From Panonychus citri (Eukaryota; Arthropoda; Arachnida; Trombidiformes; Tetranychidae): DNA of 64,000 nucleotides. The stretch is from the NCBI RefSeq assembly GCF_014898815.1, contig NW_026515544.1, positions 1,612,001 through 1,676,000 of the forward strand. Direction: 5' to 3'. The number at the start of each line of letters is the position of its first letter. Positions within the stretch are counted from its first letter, which is position 1. The position numbers were made by a program, and so were the translations under genes. Positions 48,574 to 59,456 of this stretch are shown here, one piece after another. A model generated the notes under the pieces. That model had not been told where the DNA came from and made no database searches. It was given only the letters and a program-made list of their open reading frames with translations.

Positions 48574-50370
48574 ATGGCTGCTGCTTCACCATCAACACCA
48601 CCGACAATTAAATCTGATTCACTTCTTGATTATCTTGGGACAATTGGAAGACGTAAGAAAATTAAAGATGAACTTGAAGGTAAGCAGGTCAATTTAATTA
48701 CATAGACACAATTTAGATTGAGACAATTACTCTGTGGGTTGTTAAATTTACCGCTGATTTGTTTACATTATGGTTACACCTCTTGTGGTGTGAAATTGTG
48801 TCAATGGTTTTGATTGTGATTTAAATGGATTAATCATAATAATGTTATTGTGGTTAATTGTTTGGGTTGATTAACTTTTGTTTTTTTCTCTTAGTTGAAG
48901 AGCTTGAAAAAGAGGGTAAAGATGCCATTGATGGACCAGCGATTATGCCTTCTATTGAAAATGGACCAGAAGAGTTTATTTTGGGTAATTAAGAGGAAGA
49001 TTAATTGTTGACATTTTAATTTACATTTGATTAACTTTTATTGTTTCTTTTTGTTTGATTGATTAAAGGTGAATATGAGGAAAGGACCATGTTGGAACCA
49101 TCGTCTAATCGTAATCATGGATATCAAGAGCTATTGAAAATATTGGTCAATTGGATTAACGATGAACTTGTGTATGGGTTTTTCAATTGTTTAGGATCAA
49201 TTGATTTGATTGGATTAATTATATTGTTTTTCATTTCTTTTACAGTGATGAAAGAATCATTGTCAAATCCTTGACCAATGATCTTTACGATGGTCAAATT
49301 TTAGGAAAATTGGTTGAAAAGCTAAGGTAATATTATTAATCTTTTAACTTGATTTGGATTCTCATTCAAAAACTAATTTCACTTTCCCTTTTGATTGTTT
49401 CAGTGGACAAAAATTGGATGTGATTGAAGTTACTCAGAATGAGGATTTACAGAAATACAAATTACGAGTTGTATTGGAAACTGCTAATCGTCATTTAGGC
49501 CTACAATCCAAGTACTCTACGATTAAATGGACAATCGATGGTAAAATCGTTGCTTCGAGCTGAACAGAAAAAAAAATCATTCGATGATACAAATTTTCCT
49601 ATTTCTTTTGTTTTTCTCAATCACCAGGTATTCATAATAAGAATCCCGTTGAAATTATTCACCTTTTGGTTGCCTTACTCAGACATTATCGAGCACCGAT
49701 CCGTCTTCCCGAAAATGTTACCGTCCGAATTGTTGTTGTCCAGAAGCGAGATGGACAGTTACACACTCGAACCATAACTGAACAATTAACTGGATCATTT
49801 GATGAACTTGGAATGAGAGTTGAACCTCGCGATGCTTTTGACACTCTATTTGATCATGCACTCGATAAATTACAAATCGTTAAGCGATCATTGGTTAACT
49901 TTGTTAATCGTCATTTGAATACAATTAACATTGAATGTTTCTCTGGTTCGTCCGGACAAGATTTAGATGCTAATCAATTTAGTGACGGTCTATTACTTAT
50001 CTTCCTAATGGGTACACTTGAAGGTTACTTTGTACCTTTGGGAAATATTTACACGACCTCCGATGCCGACCCTGTTGCCGATACACTGACCGGAAAGGAA
50101 ACTGCTTTGTTACCTCACAATTACATTAATTGTTCACCAATCAATAAGCTTCACAACGTTAATGTCGCTTTTCAATTGATGGAAGATGCTGGTATCTATG
50201 TGAGTCGATTGATTACCTTTAACCTTTTCTTTAATTAACTCATTGTTTCGTCTTATCATTTTCTTCATCAGGTAAAACACAAGGTTCGAGCTGAGGACAT
50301 TGTCAATGCCGATCTTAAATCCGTTCTTCGAGTTCTTTACACCATTTTCGACAAATACAAACACGCCTAA
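48574..50370 (+). CDS. PARV: Parvin (focal adhesion actin-binding protein)
   Basis: Adaptor of the ILK-PINCH-parvin complex that links integrins to actin. Seven exons with matching phases: 48574-48679, 48895-48984, 49069-49171, 49246-49326, 49404-49540, 49628-50199 and 50272-50370, giving 395 residues (human alpha-parvin is 372). The N-terminus has the family's SLLDYLGTIGRRKK segment. The first calponin-homology domain contains WINDELVDERIIVKSL and DLYDGQ. A strongly conserved bridge reads RAPIRLPENV and VVVQKRDG, and RDAFDTLFDH opens the second CH domain, which ends VLRVLYTIFDKYK. No truncation or frameshift. A fragment containing exons 2 and 3 was duplicated to about 52,197-52,740. Confidence 0.95.
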
Positions 50371-50804
50371 TATTAAATTGCCATGAGATGATTAAATCAC
50401 TGGACCCTCTATATTAACCAATAACTTACAATTTATTTTGTGTTCATTAATAAACCAATAATTAAGTTTCTCTCATTCTAACAATCGTAACATCATCAAT
50501 AATAATAAACCAATAGTAAAATTTAACTTTTAATTTATTGATTTTGTTTCTAATTTTTATCACTAACATTCAATTAGTGATTTAAATTTTTTGCTAAATG
50601 TTAATTGTTACTGTTGTTATCGTTCCTACTGTTCATCAGATGCATAGAAATGAGATTGATTAGATAAATCCAATAGTCACAATTAGTAACAAACAATCAA
50701 GATGATTCTGAATCAATCGGTTAATAATTTCATAGATTTTGAATCAAATCATATGTTAAAAATATCTTTGTAACGGTCATCATTTCGTGGCTTAGAATAT
50801 GATA
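50371..50804. other. Convergent 3' region between parvin and the first Gnk2-like gene
   Basis: No gene. The part 50,690-50,795 is similar to 57,815-57,905 downstream of the second Gnk2-like gene, so the 3' flank was duplicated together with these genes. Confidence 0.5.
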
Positions 50805-51845
50805 TCAATCATTGAATACAAAAGAGTCTTCGGAGTTCGCTGAAGTTAATTCGTACATCTCATATCTAATTCCGCAATTGTTACTCCTAAGCCGTGCTCC
50901 TATTGCGTTATCACATTCTGTCCAAATATTATCAACAAGGTCACGGATACAAAATTTACAGAAATCGTGTTTCAGTCCATTCCAACACATCCCGATAGCC
51001 CAAACATTATGTCCGTCGATGTTTGTATGTTCGAGAGTTTTAACTCGATTCAAATGAGTATTGGTCATAACCTTGTGAAGAACATCACCAACAGCGTTGA
51101 ACATTTTACCGGCGCTCATTTTTGTCGGATTACATCGTCTTGCTGTGCTTCTTTTCCTTCTGGTCATTGCGACAATTTTCACTTTAGGTTCAACTCTACA
51201 TCTTATACTTTCATCGTTCTGATTATCATTGTTACTTTCAACGAGTATTTTCATTTTCAATGGAACTGATCTGATAGAATCTTCTTTTTGGATACAGTTT
51301 GAACAGGAAGTAAAACATCGCTCTTCAAGAGTACCAGTTAGCTTTTGATAACGAGCTCTTGTTACTATTTGCACTCGATATCCTGGTCTAATGGTGCAAG
51401 AATGTCTCCCCTCTTTGATTATCGATTCTACAGAGCCGAAACCAGATTTACTGACCAATTGACCAACACGTCTTTTTAAACTTTCAAAACTTCTTGGATC
51501 CAAGTTCTCAACTCCTTCATATTGAGTTGTGAAATTTTTAGTGAATTTCAAAGTAGTGATACAATTAGCACTTCCATGACCACATTCAAAGGCATCACTA
51601 ATTATTTCCTCAGGTCCAACAAAATATCCACTGTTATCTAAGAAAATAAAAAGTAGCAATCAGTCTAGATGTATTTAATTAGTAACATCAATAGGTTAAT
51701 TTGTTAGGCAATTCAAATCATCATTACAATAAATGTAGGTATAATTGCAGGTAGTTGATCCATCAGAACTTGTCGAGGTCCAAGTGTCTTCTAGAGCTTT
51801 GGTTGATGCTAATAAACATAGAAACCCAATGAGTTGAAAATACAT
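50805..51845 (-). CDS. Secreted protein with C-terminal Gnk2/DUF26-like domain, paralogue A
   Basis: Two exons (51845-51728, 51637-50805), 316 residues. The signal peptide MYFQLIGFLCLLASTKA is followed by LEDTWTSTSSDG. Residues about 40-195 are a Cys-containing, probably beta-rich domain of unknown family (GPEEIISD, CTIRPGYRVQI, RYQKLTGTLEERC). A basic RRKR at about 199-202 resembles a furin site. The C-terminal about 105 residues match the plant Gnk2/DUF26 stress-antifungal domain: Cys208-Asn209 start, Cys257-x8-Cys266-x2-Cys269, Cys281 and Cys294, six cysteines in all. The segment CDNAIGARLRSNNCGIRYE aligns without gaps to ginkbilobin-2 and keeps its mannose-binding Asn, Arg and Glu (here Asn209, Arg288, Glu299). 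Probable role: secreted lectin-like or host-interaction protein; the role is inferred. Confidence 0.8.
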
Positions 51846-52196
51846 TTTCGTATGTATGAAAGTATTAATAAATCAGTAACTCACCAAAGAATCAATATAA
51901 ATTATTAGCAACTGAACTAACTGGTTATCTGAAAACAAATTGAATGTGCTTATATTACTTACTACCTATTATAATACCTTGAAACTCCTTATACTCAGTG
52001 AAGTCATTCAAAGAAACAGTACTTAACTTTGATAAAACGATAATTAATATTGTGAAACTATTGATAAGCATTTATGAATTTTACTCACAAATCATTTAAT
52101 CACCGCATAAATAATAATCATAAAAATCATTTTCCAAGATCTTTGTTTTCACATTGGATCAATTTGATAATTTATCGATGCTGATTTCTGTTTTCT
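51846..52196. other. Upstream of Gnk2-like gene A
   Basis: AT-rich, contains the putative promoter of the minus-strand gene at 50,805-51,845. No TATA box or gene stands out. Confidence 0.35.
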
Positions 52197-52740
52197 AGTG
52201 TCTTTGTGTCTTTCTTTCAAATCGTTTATCATGTATGGATTAATGTTATTGTCATATTGTCATTACATGTTAATTGTTTGGGTTGATTAACTTTTGTTAT
52301 TTTTTTTCTCTGTTAGTTGAAGAGCTTGAAAAAGAGGGTAAAGATGCCATTGATGGACCAGCGATTATGCCTTCTATTGAAAATGGACCAGAAGAGTTTA
52401 TTTTGGGTAATTAAGAGGAAGATTAATTGTTGACATTTTAATTTACATTTGATTAACTTTTATTGTTTCTTTTTGTTTGATTGATTAAAGGTGAATATGA
52501 GGAAAGGACCATGTTGGAACCATCGTCTAATCGTAATCATGGATATCAAGAGCTATTGAAAATATTGGTCAATTGGATTAACGATGAATAATATTATTGA
52601 TCGTACAATTTGATTTGATTTGAAATTTAACTTTCAATTTATTGATTTTGTTTCAATTTTTATCAATAGTGCTCATGATTAGTGATTTAAATTATGCTTC
52701 TTTGTGTTAACTGTTATCGTTCTCGTTGATTGTTGACGTT
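52197..52740 (+). pseudogene. Parvin fragment (5' UTR shard, exons 2-3, 3' UTR shard)
   Basis: A partial genomic duplicate of parvin. 52,197-52,225 matches 5' UTR around 48,520; 52,260-52,589 matches intron 1 end, exon 2, intron 2 and exon 3 (48,855-49,167) almost perfectly, including splice sites; 52,600-52,740 resembles sequence after the parvin stop codon (50,515-50,600). Introns are kept, so it is not retroposed. Exons 1 and 4-7 are missing, so it cannot encode parvin. It flanks Gnk2-like gene A on the side opposite parvin itself. Confidence 0.85.
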
Positions 52741-53163
52741 AATTTAGGTTATTTGCTTCATGATTCCGATTAACATCAACATCATACTACAATTACCTAG
52801 AACAAACTTGTGTCAATGAATTAAAATTTTGCTTGATTGTTAAATTAGATTGACTAACTTACCTCGACATATTGATTCATTGTTGCCTCGAAAACATCGC
52901 CAATGTAAAAGCCAATGAACGAATCACTAATCGTACACATTACGGTTCGAACCTTGAATGATTAAAATTTGAAACATAGTGTTTGGGTCAGCAATCAAAC
53001 TGTCTAATCGTCAGAAAAATAGTTATCACGATGATCAAGTTAATTGTCGTTAATTCACTTACCTTTTGTTTTGCCATCACTTCAGGTTTTATCTTTTCAA
53101 TTATTAGATGAAATTTACCATAAGATGAATAGGCCTGATTATCATGGTTAACATGAAGAAAAG
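52741..53163 (-). other. Possible 3' exons of the receptor gene, unresolved
   Basis: Splice-like signals occur on the minus strand (acceptor at 53136 with donor after 53063; acceptor near 52,957 with donor after 52,864). The upstream candidate has an in-frame stop when joined to the receptor in phase 0, so these exons cannot be supported. Nothing else is seen. Confidence 0.2.
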
Positions 53164-54309
53164 TTAATCAATTAGCTGATTTAGTTTGATTAATTTTACC
53201 TTTGATGAAACTTTTGACAAGACAAGAATTATGAGCATCGATAGAAACAAAATTTCAACTCCAAGTCCAGTGACAATTATGTTATTGAAGAAACGGTCAG
53301 TTGGCATGACCGATGCTGAGTAGAGCAAAAAATCAGCACCGAAAGAAGCATAAAAATAACCAATTGCGATGTAATATTTAAGTTGATCACTTAGTTGACT
53401 AATATAACCAGAGGTGTGATTTTGTGAGGCCACAATTAAGTGAACCGAATTGGAAAAATCAACTTTGATCGGTGGATTGATTTGACCATAAATTTCATGA
53501 GTTTGATTCTGTTTTGATGATGATAATATTAGCCGATCAATGGTCAAGTTGATAGCGTCCAGTTGAAGGGAACAGTAAGAAGTGAGTAGGTAAACATGAA
53601 CAACGAGCCAAAGACCTGCAACGACTGCGAAAGTCGCTTGGACAGTGATCAATGTTGACCAGAAGAATTGAAAGAATATTAATTTTCTTGATTGAAAGGA
53701 AAGAGAATTTGTTAAAAAAGAGACAAACATTATTCCAGAGATGAAAGAAACGGTCAGTGGACTAGCAAAGGTCAAAAATTTTCGACCCAAATAAACTTTA
53801 TTGCGAAGTTCATTCGCACCCGCTGGCGTTATTCTTAAAAACGATGAATTAAATCCATGGTGTTTAATTAAAGTGAAAACTGTTAACCAAGATAATCTTT
53901 TAGCTCTATCTGACCAGAAAAGCATTGACCGGAAGATGACCACAAGCCAACCTGCAAGGGCAAATGTTGCGTTCATATAAAAACGCGTTGAAGTGCCAAT
54001 GAAAACGTCACCACAATAAGTGTTTAGAAAATGATTATCGGTGAAACAAAGTAAAGTTATTCGGCTCATTGAGATGTAAAGACTGATCTCAATTAGTGAA
54101 CTAATCAAAAAACAATTGTCACTCTTAGAGTAGTGGTCACTTTCTCTGACCGCGTCAACTTCAGGGTAACCACGAGTTGTTACGTACCAACGTTTCGCTG
54201 ATTCTTCCAATGAGATCAAATGTTCAATTCCTTTGTAGGGATCATCTTGATGAGAGAAAAATAAATTCAATTTAGAATAAAATTTTTTAACTGTTACAAA
54301 AACTTTCAT
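53164..54309 (-). CDS. Seven-transmembrane gustatory-receptor-like protein
   Basis: 381 residues from ATG 54309. It has about seven hydrophobic segments with short connecting loops (for example LISSLIEISLYISM, FALAGWLVVIFRSMLF, FLTFASPLTVSFISGIMF, FFQFFWSTLITVQATF, VAGLWLVVHVYLL and GVEILFLSMLIILVL). A long cytosolic-like N-terminus and a central loop (RLILSSSKQNQTHE) fit the arthropod gustatory-receptor superfamily, which is massively expanded in spider mites. The canonical C-terminal TYhhhhhQF motif is not visible. A GTAAAA donor at 53199-53198, close to the end, suggests that the last residues may come from further exons, as is common in the family. Ligand unknown. Confidence 0.6.
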   Translation of the reverse strand: MKVFVTVKKFYSKLNLFFSHQDDPYKGIEHLISLEESAKRWYVTTRGYPEVDAVRESDHYSKSDNCFLISSLIEISLYISMSRITLLCFTDNHFLNTYCGDVFIGTSTRFYMNATFALAGWLVVIFRSMLFWSDRAKRLSWLTVFTLIKHHGFNSSFLRITPAGANELRNKVYLGRKFLTFASPLTVSFISGIMFVSFLTNSLSFQSRKLIFFQFFWSTLITVQATFAVVAGLWLVVHVYLLTSYCSLQLDAINLTIDRLILSSSKQNQTHEIYGQINPPIKVDFSNSVHLIVASQNHTSGYISQLSDQLKYYIAIGYFYASFGADFLLYSASVMPTDRFFNNIIVTGLGVEILFLSMLIILVLSKVSSKVKLIKLNQLID

Positions 54310-55024
54310 GTTAATTGTTGTTCTTGTTGATTTACATTTCGATAAATCCAACAATTTAGTTCACTTCTCTGTATGATTAAGATTTATTTCGATAACTTTT
54401 AAGGTAATTTCTTAGTTCATTATTAGTATTGGAACAATTAATTTAATTCCAAGTCTAATGTTAGTATTGATTCATTGATCATGATTCTAGAAAATAATGA
54501 TTAATATAACTATTATACTATTGCCTAATTGTTGACTTGTTGATTAATTGAACTCTCTTTCTCTCTTTGTCTTTCATTTTAATTGTTAATCGATCATTAA
54601 TTGTTACTTTTGATTGTTCCTCAGTTGGAATTGATTGTTAATCGATAGATACAACGAATAAAGTTAATTTTAGTGATTAAACTAAATTAATTGTTGAGAA
54701 AGTTTAACTTTAATTGTGAGGATAATTATGCGATCGGTTTAATTGTGAGAGATTAGTTTAATCATTTTCTGTTTGTGCATAGATTTTAATTACAATTGTT
54801 GGATAAAAAATTTACATAATTTCGTGATCTTATCAAATGAAGAGATGAAAATTTTGAATGAGTTTCAAGGGGAAAGTTTTAAATTACAATTATCATTTGT
54901 CGTCATCTAGATTAACATTGAAATCAACTGCCATGGATAAAGTAATCAACAAATACATTAGAATTGATTGTTACCAATTAATTTTGGAATTAAAACAATG
55001 GATATGAATACTTTCTTTGCATTT
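54310..55024. other. Intergenic between receptor and DDX46
   Basis: About 700 bases of AT-rich DNA with many TTAATTG-type motifs; no gene, repeat or RNA is recognised. Confidence 0.4.
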
Positions 55025-57578
55025 CTAATTGGCTCCTTGTCGTCTTTCAATGACCTTATATCGAGCTTTATTCACGGGTTGGTACGAGTTCTGTAGTTTA
55101 ACAATTTCTTCCTTAATTAAACGTATTATCTCATCTCGAGCCTTTTTAACGGACAATTCAGATGTACCCTCAATGGCGAGATAAAGTTTCCTCTCCTCTT
55201 TACCATCCGGTGTTAGGCCAAGTTTAGCTCCTGGAGCGATGTAAGTACCTCTAACGGTAATACCCGACTCGGAGTATTCGGAAATTTGAGCGAGCTTCCT
55301 TACTTGTAACTCTCCATCGAGCTTGTTGAGGGAAATCATTAATCTCAAGTTCTTCCTCGAATCGTAGGAATACATCACCACTATTACCGTGTTCGTCTTG
55401 TCCGCCATCACCTTCTTCTCCGTATTCGGAATCTTTAGGTACATAGTTGAGTTTAGCGTTGATTCTTTCAGCTTTGGCCTCGGCGATTGATTTAGCAGAT
55501 AGAGCTGGTGATATACTGGGAGTTGATTCGCCTTTGAGAAAAGCTTGAGCGGCTGATGTTGTCTTTCCTCCTGGAAGTTTAATTCGAGATGCTAAACGTT
55601 TGGCCAGTTCTAACTTAGCGTTAGCATTATCAGGTACAACTAAGGGTGTAGATGTTGAACTACCGTTAGATGAGGAGCCTGATGCCTCTGAAGTTCCAGT
55701 AGCAGCAGTGGGTTTAGTTTTCGAGACTTGTTTAACTGTTTGTTTGGGTGCGAGCATATTTTCAATAGTTTGGTCGATATCGGCATCAGGATCTTCATCG
55801 TCCGAATCTTGAATACCCAAAGCGGCTTTTTGTAATTTCTTTTTATCGATTGCCATTTGAGCTTCAGCTTCGTCAAATTTGAAACCTTTTCCATAGAAAC
55901 CTGATGAACTTTTTACCTTTTTACCTTCTTGCTCCAATTTCTCTTTATAACTGGTCCAAAGGCTTTTCAATGCTTCAGGAGGATTGTTACCCGATAACTC
56001 GAGAGCTTTAATTATATCACCGGCGAATTTAGCCTGATCTGGAGTAATGAAAGTGTAAGCGAAACCCTTGTTACCTGCACGACCGGTTCGTCCACAACGA
56101 TGAACATAATCTTCATAATGATTGGGACAGTCAAAGTTAACCACCAAATAGCAATACTTTACATCTAGACCACGAGCGGCAACCGAAGTAGCGATCAAAA
56201 CTTTGATACGATTGTTTTTAAAATCAGATATTGTCGAATCGCGATCTTGTTGATCTATTCCTCCGTGAAGAGCTAAACAACTATAACTTGCGTGCATCAA
56301 CTCTCTCAATAAAGTGTCGGCCTTTTCTTGTTTATCCACAAATATGATAGCACTTTTGTCACCTTCCAAATAAGATCCAAGAATTTCGAGTAATTTTAAA
56401 AACTTGTCATCCTCCTCGATAAGAACAATATTTTGTTCAACATCTTTACATACAACAGATCGTCCACCGACTTGAATCTCTATTGGTTTGGTCAATATTC
56501 TTCGAGCAAGCGCTTCCATAATCCTTGGAAAAGTGGCAGAAAACATTACCGTTTGCCTATCTGGCCTCATGTTCTCAATGATTCGGGTCACTTGAGGTTC
56601 AAAGCCCATGTCAAACATGCGATCGGCTTCATCTAAAACAAGATATGTACAACGTCGTAAATTGGTAACTCGACCTCCATTGGCGGCCAACATGTCAATC
56701 ATCCGACCAGGAGTACAAACGACAATCTCAGCTCCAGGTTTTAATGCACCGATTTGTTCAGAGATCGGAGTCCCACCATATACACAGACTGTATTTAATT
56801 TCAATGATTTGGCAAACTTTTTACAATCAGCCCAAATTTGTGTTGCCAATTCCCGAGTTGGACTCATAATTAAAGCTATCGGCCCATCTCCTGAAGACAG
56901 TGGTGGTTGGTCAAGAATATGTCGTAACATTGGTATTAAAAAGGCCAATGTTTTACCCGAACCTGTTTTAGCGATACCAATAATATCACGACCAGACATT
57001 ATTGCGGGAATAGCTTGACACTGGATTGGTGTTGGTTTCTCATAATTATGACGCTTCAGGACATCCATCACCTTCTTGCTAACTCCTGCCTGTGCCCAGG
57101 TTTTGATCGGTTTCGGACAACCTTTTCCTCTCACTTTTATACCTTCCAACTCTTCACGATAAGCCTCAACCTCTTGAGCTGACATTCCAGCCAATTCGGG
57201 AACTTCAATGTAAAAATTTTTTCGAAATGGAATATAAGTAATATCTTCTTTGGTTATTGTTAGAAGCTTTTTGGTTTTGTTCACTTGACTTTGTAGGTTA
57301 GTGTTCATGGCTTCCAAATCTTCAGCTGAGGTTGGCTCTTCTTCTGATGAATATTCTAGAGCATCCTGATTCTGTTCAAGAAGTTCACCTTTTTCCACCT
57401 TCTTTTTCTTGGAAACACCGACATAAATATTTTTATCTTCAGCCTTACGGACCAAATTTCCTCGAGATTTTTGTAAATCTTTTTGAATTGTCTTCATGTA
57501 AGCATCCAAAGTATCCTCTTCATCATCATCTTCAGCGACACTTTCCTTTGGATCCTCACTTTCAGGACTATCCAACAT
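55025..57578 (-). CDS. DDX46: DEAD-box splicing helicase DDX46/Prp5 (one apparent frameshift)
   Basis: ATP-dependent RNA helicase of the U2 snRNP, needed for branch-site engagement in pre-spliceosome formation. From ATG 57578: acidic N-terminus, Q motif (YEKPTPIQCQAIP), motif I AKTGSGKT (about 203-210), PTRELA, DEAD (about 316-319), SAT, and motif VI HRCGRTGRAG. The family-specific tail follows (KLNYVPKDS, EEELEINDFPQQARW, then ISEYSESGITVRGTY and LQNSYQP). Near 55,291-55,300 the frame must shift by +1 (or two bases are missing) between TSKEA and ISEYSE, giving about 850 residues if corrected. The 200-residue Arg/Ser-rich N-terminus of the human protein (1,031 residues) is absent. A donor-like site near 57,718 suggests a noncoding 5' exon. 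Confidence 0.9.
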
Positions 57579-58005
57579 GGGAAAATCACTCACTAATTAA
57601 TCAAAGATAAATAAGAAAACATTAATTTTAAATCTACAACAATCAACATCAGAATCTTATCAAATTAACAGATTCATCAAAACAAATAACACGACAAAAA
57701 TGAGATTAAATTTACTTACTTGTTCCAATAAACTAACTTGTGATAAACGGTTGAATATTTGAACAGATGAATCAAAATGATAATTTAATTAAATTAGTCA
57801 AATTATCAGAATCACAAACAATCAAGACAATTTTGAATCGGTTAACAATTTCATCAAAATTTGAATCAAATCATATGTTGAATGAAAATCTTCGTACCTG
57901 TCGCCATCTCGTGGATAGAAAATGAAACTTTTACGTAATTTACTCAGTTTTCATAACGAAATCACTAAATTGTGATTGAATTTTTTATTAGTGAAAATTT
58001 GATTA
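57579..58005. other. DDX46 5' UTR/intron and 3' flank of Gnk2-like gene B
   Basis: On the minus strand a donor (GTAAGT, about 57,718-57,713) and an acceptor ending AG near 57,595 outline a 5' UTR intron for DDX46. 57,815-57,905 is the duplicated 3' flank shared with Gnk2-like gene A. Confidence 0.45.
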
Positions 58006-59017
58006 TTACTGATTAGTCAAGAAAGAGTCTTCATAATTAGAGGTAGTTAATCGGTGGAATTCATATCTAACTCCGCAATCGGTAACCCAAAGTTGACCTC
58101 CTTTTGAGTTTTCGCACTCTGACCAAATATTATCGACTAGATAACGAACACAAGCTCGACAGGCATCGCGATTCAGCCCATTCCAACACATTCCGATAGC
58201 CCAAACATTATTTCCATCGATGTTTGTATGTTCGAGAGTTTTAACTCGATTCAAAGGAGTATTGGTCATGACCTTGTGAAGAGCATCACCAACAGCGTCA
58301 AACATTTTACCGGAGGTCATTTTTTCTGAATTACACGATTTCTGCATTCCATTGATATTGGCATTAGGTTCGACTTTACAACTTATACTACCAGCGATCT
58401 GATTGTCGGTTTTACTCTTGACGGGCACCTCAATGGTTAGGGGAATTGAACGGAAAGAGACATCGCACTCGTAACAAGACTTTAAGCATCGCTCTTCGAG
58501 AGTACCGGTTAGCTTTTGATAACGAGGCTTTGCTAAAATTTGTACTCGATATCCTGGCTTAATTGTACAAGAATGTGTCCCCTCTTTGATTATCGATTCT
58601 GCCGACTCGACACCAGATTTACTGGCCAATTGACCAACACGCCCCTTGAAGCTTTCTAAATTTCTTGGATCCAGATTATCAGCTCCGTCGAACTGAGTTG
58701 TAAAAGTTTTACTGAATTTTAAAGTAGAGGTACAATTAGCACTTCCATCACCACATTCAAAAGTATCACTAATTATTTCCTCGGGGCCAACAAAACTTTT
58801 GTCTTTATCTAAGAAAATACATTTAAAAAATTGACAATTAGACAGCAATAAGTAGCAATGGTTAATCAAATTGGAAATTTACGAAATTCTTACTATAAAT
58901 GTAGGTATATTTGCAGGTAGTTAGTCCGTCCGAACTGGTCGAAGTCCAAGTGTCTTCGAGAGCTATAGTCGCTTTAAATAGACACAGAAACAAAAAGAAA
59001 CTCAGATTCATTTTCAT
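58006..59017 (-). CDS. Secreted protein with C-terminal Gnk2/DUF26-like domain, paralogue B
   Basis: Two exons (59017-58894, 58808-58006), 308 residues, with the same architecture and phase-1 intron as paralogue A. The signal peptide is MKMNLSFFLFLCLFKATIA. The central domain shares GPEEIISDTFECGDGS, CTIKPGYRVQI and KLTGTLEERC. The Gnk2-like domain has all six cysteines (C-x8-C-x2-C in MCWNGLNRDACRAC) and the start CNSEKM. In the mannose-binding triad Asn and Glu are kept, but the Arg position is Gln (KGGQLWVTDC), so sugar binding may differ. There is no furin-like site. The last 300 coding bases are almost identical to paralogue C while the first part is clearly more diverged. Confidence 0.8.
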
Positions 59018-59456
59018 TTAAAAAAATTTCAGAGATTCACCAAGAAAATGTCGACTGTAAATCTCAACCAACTAAACTATGAGCTTAATGAATGAGTTTC
59101 ATACCATGAAAATGCTTGTACATGATGGAGTAATTCAAAGAAAGATTGAGAAATCCTGATTAACAGATCAAAAGATTAAAGTCTGGATCAACTCAAGCTG
59201 ATCAAGGTGAATAACCAAACTTATTTGTTACCCGAGGAAAATAAACTAGACACTGTAATCAACAAGTTACATGTACTATAATTAGCAAAATCAATATAAT
59301 CTTAATCATGATCCAAGAAACTTCCGCTTTATCATTGAAATGACCTTTGCAATGAGATAATATTTTGATTTAAGTTTACTCTTAACAAACGGGTTTCGAT
59401 TTTGACAAATTGTAATTGACTTTTTTATTGATGGAAAAATTGATTATTAATGATTT
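59018..59456. other. Between Gnk2-like genes B and C
   Basis: Putative promoter of gene B and 3' UTR of gene C; no gene or clear element recognised. Confidence 0.35.
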
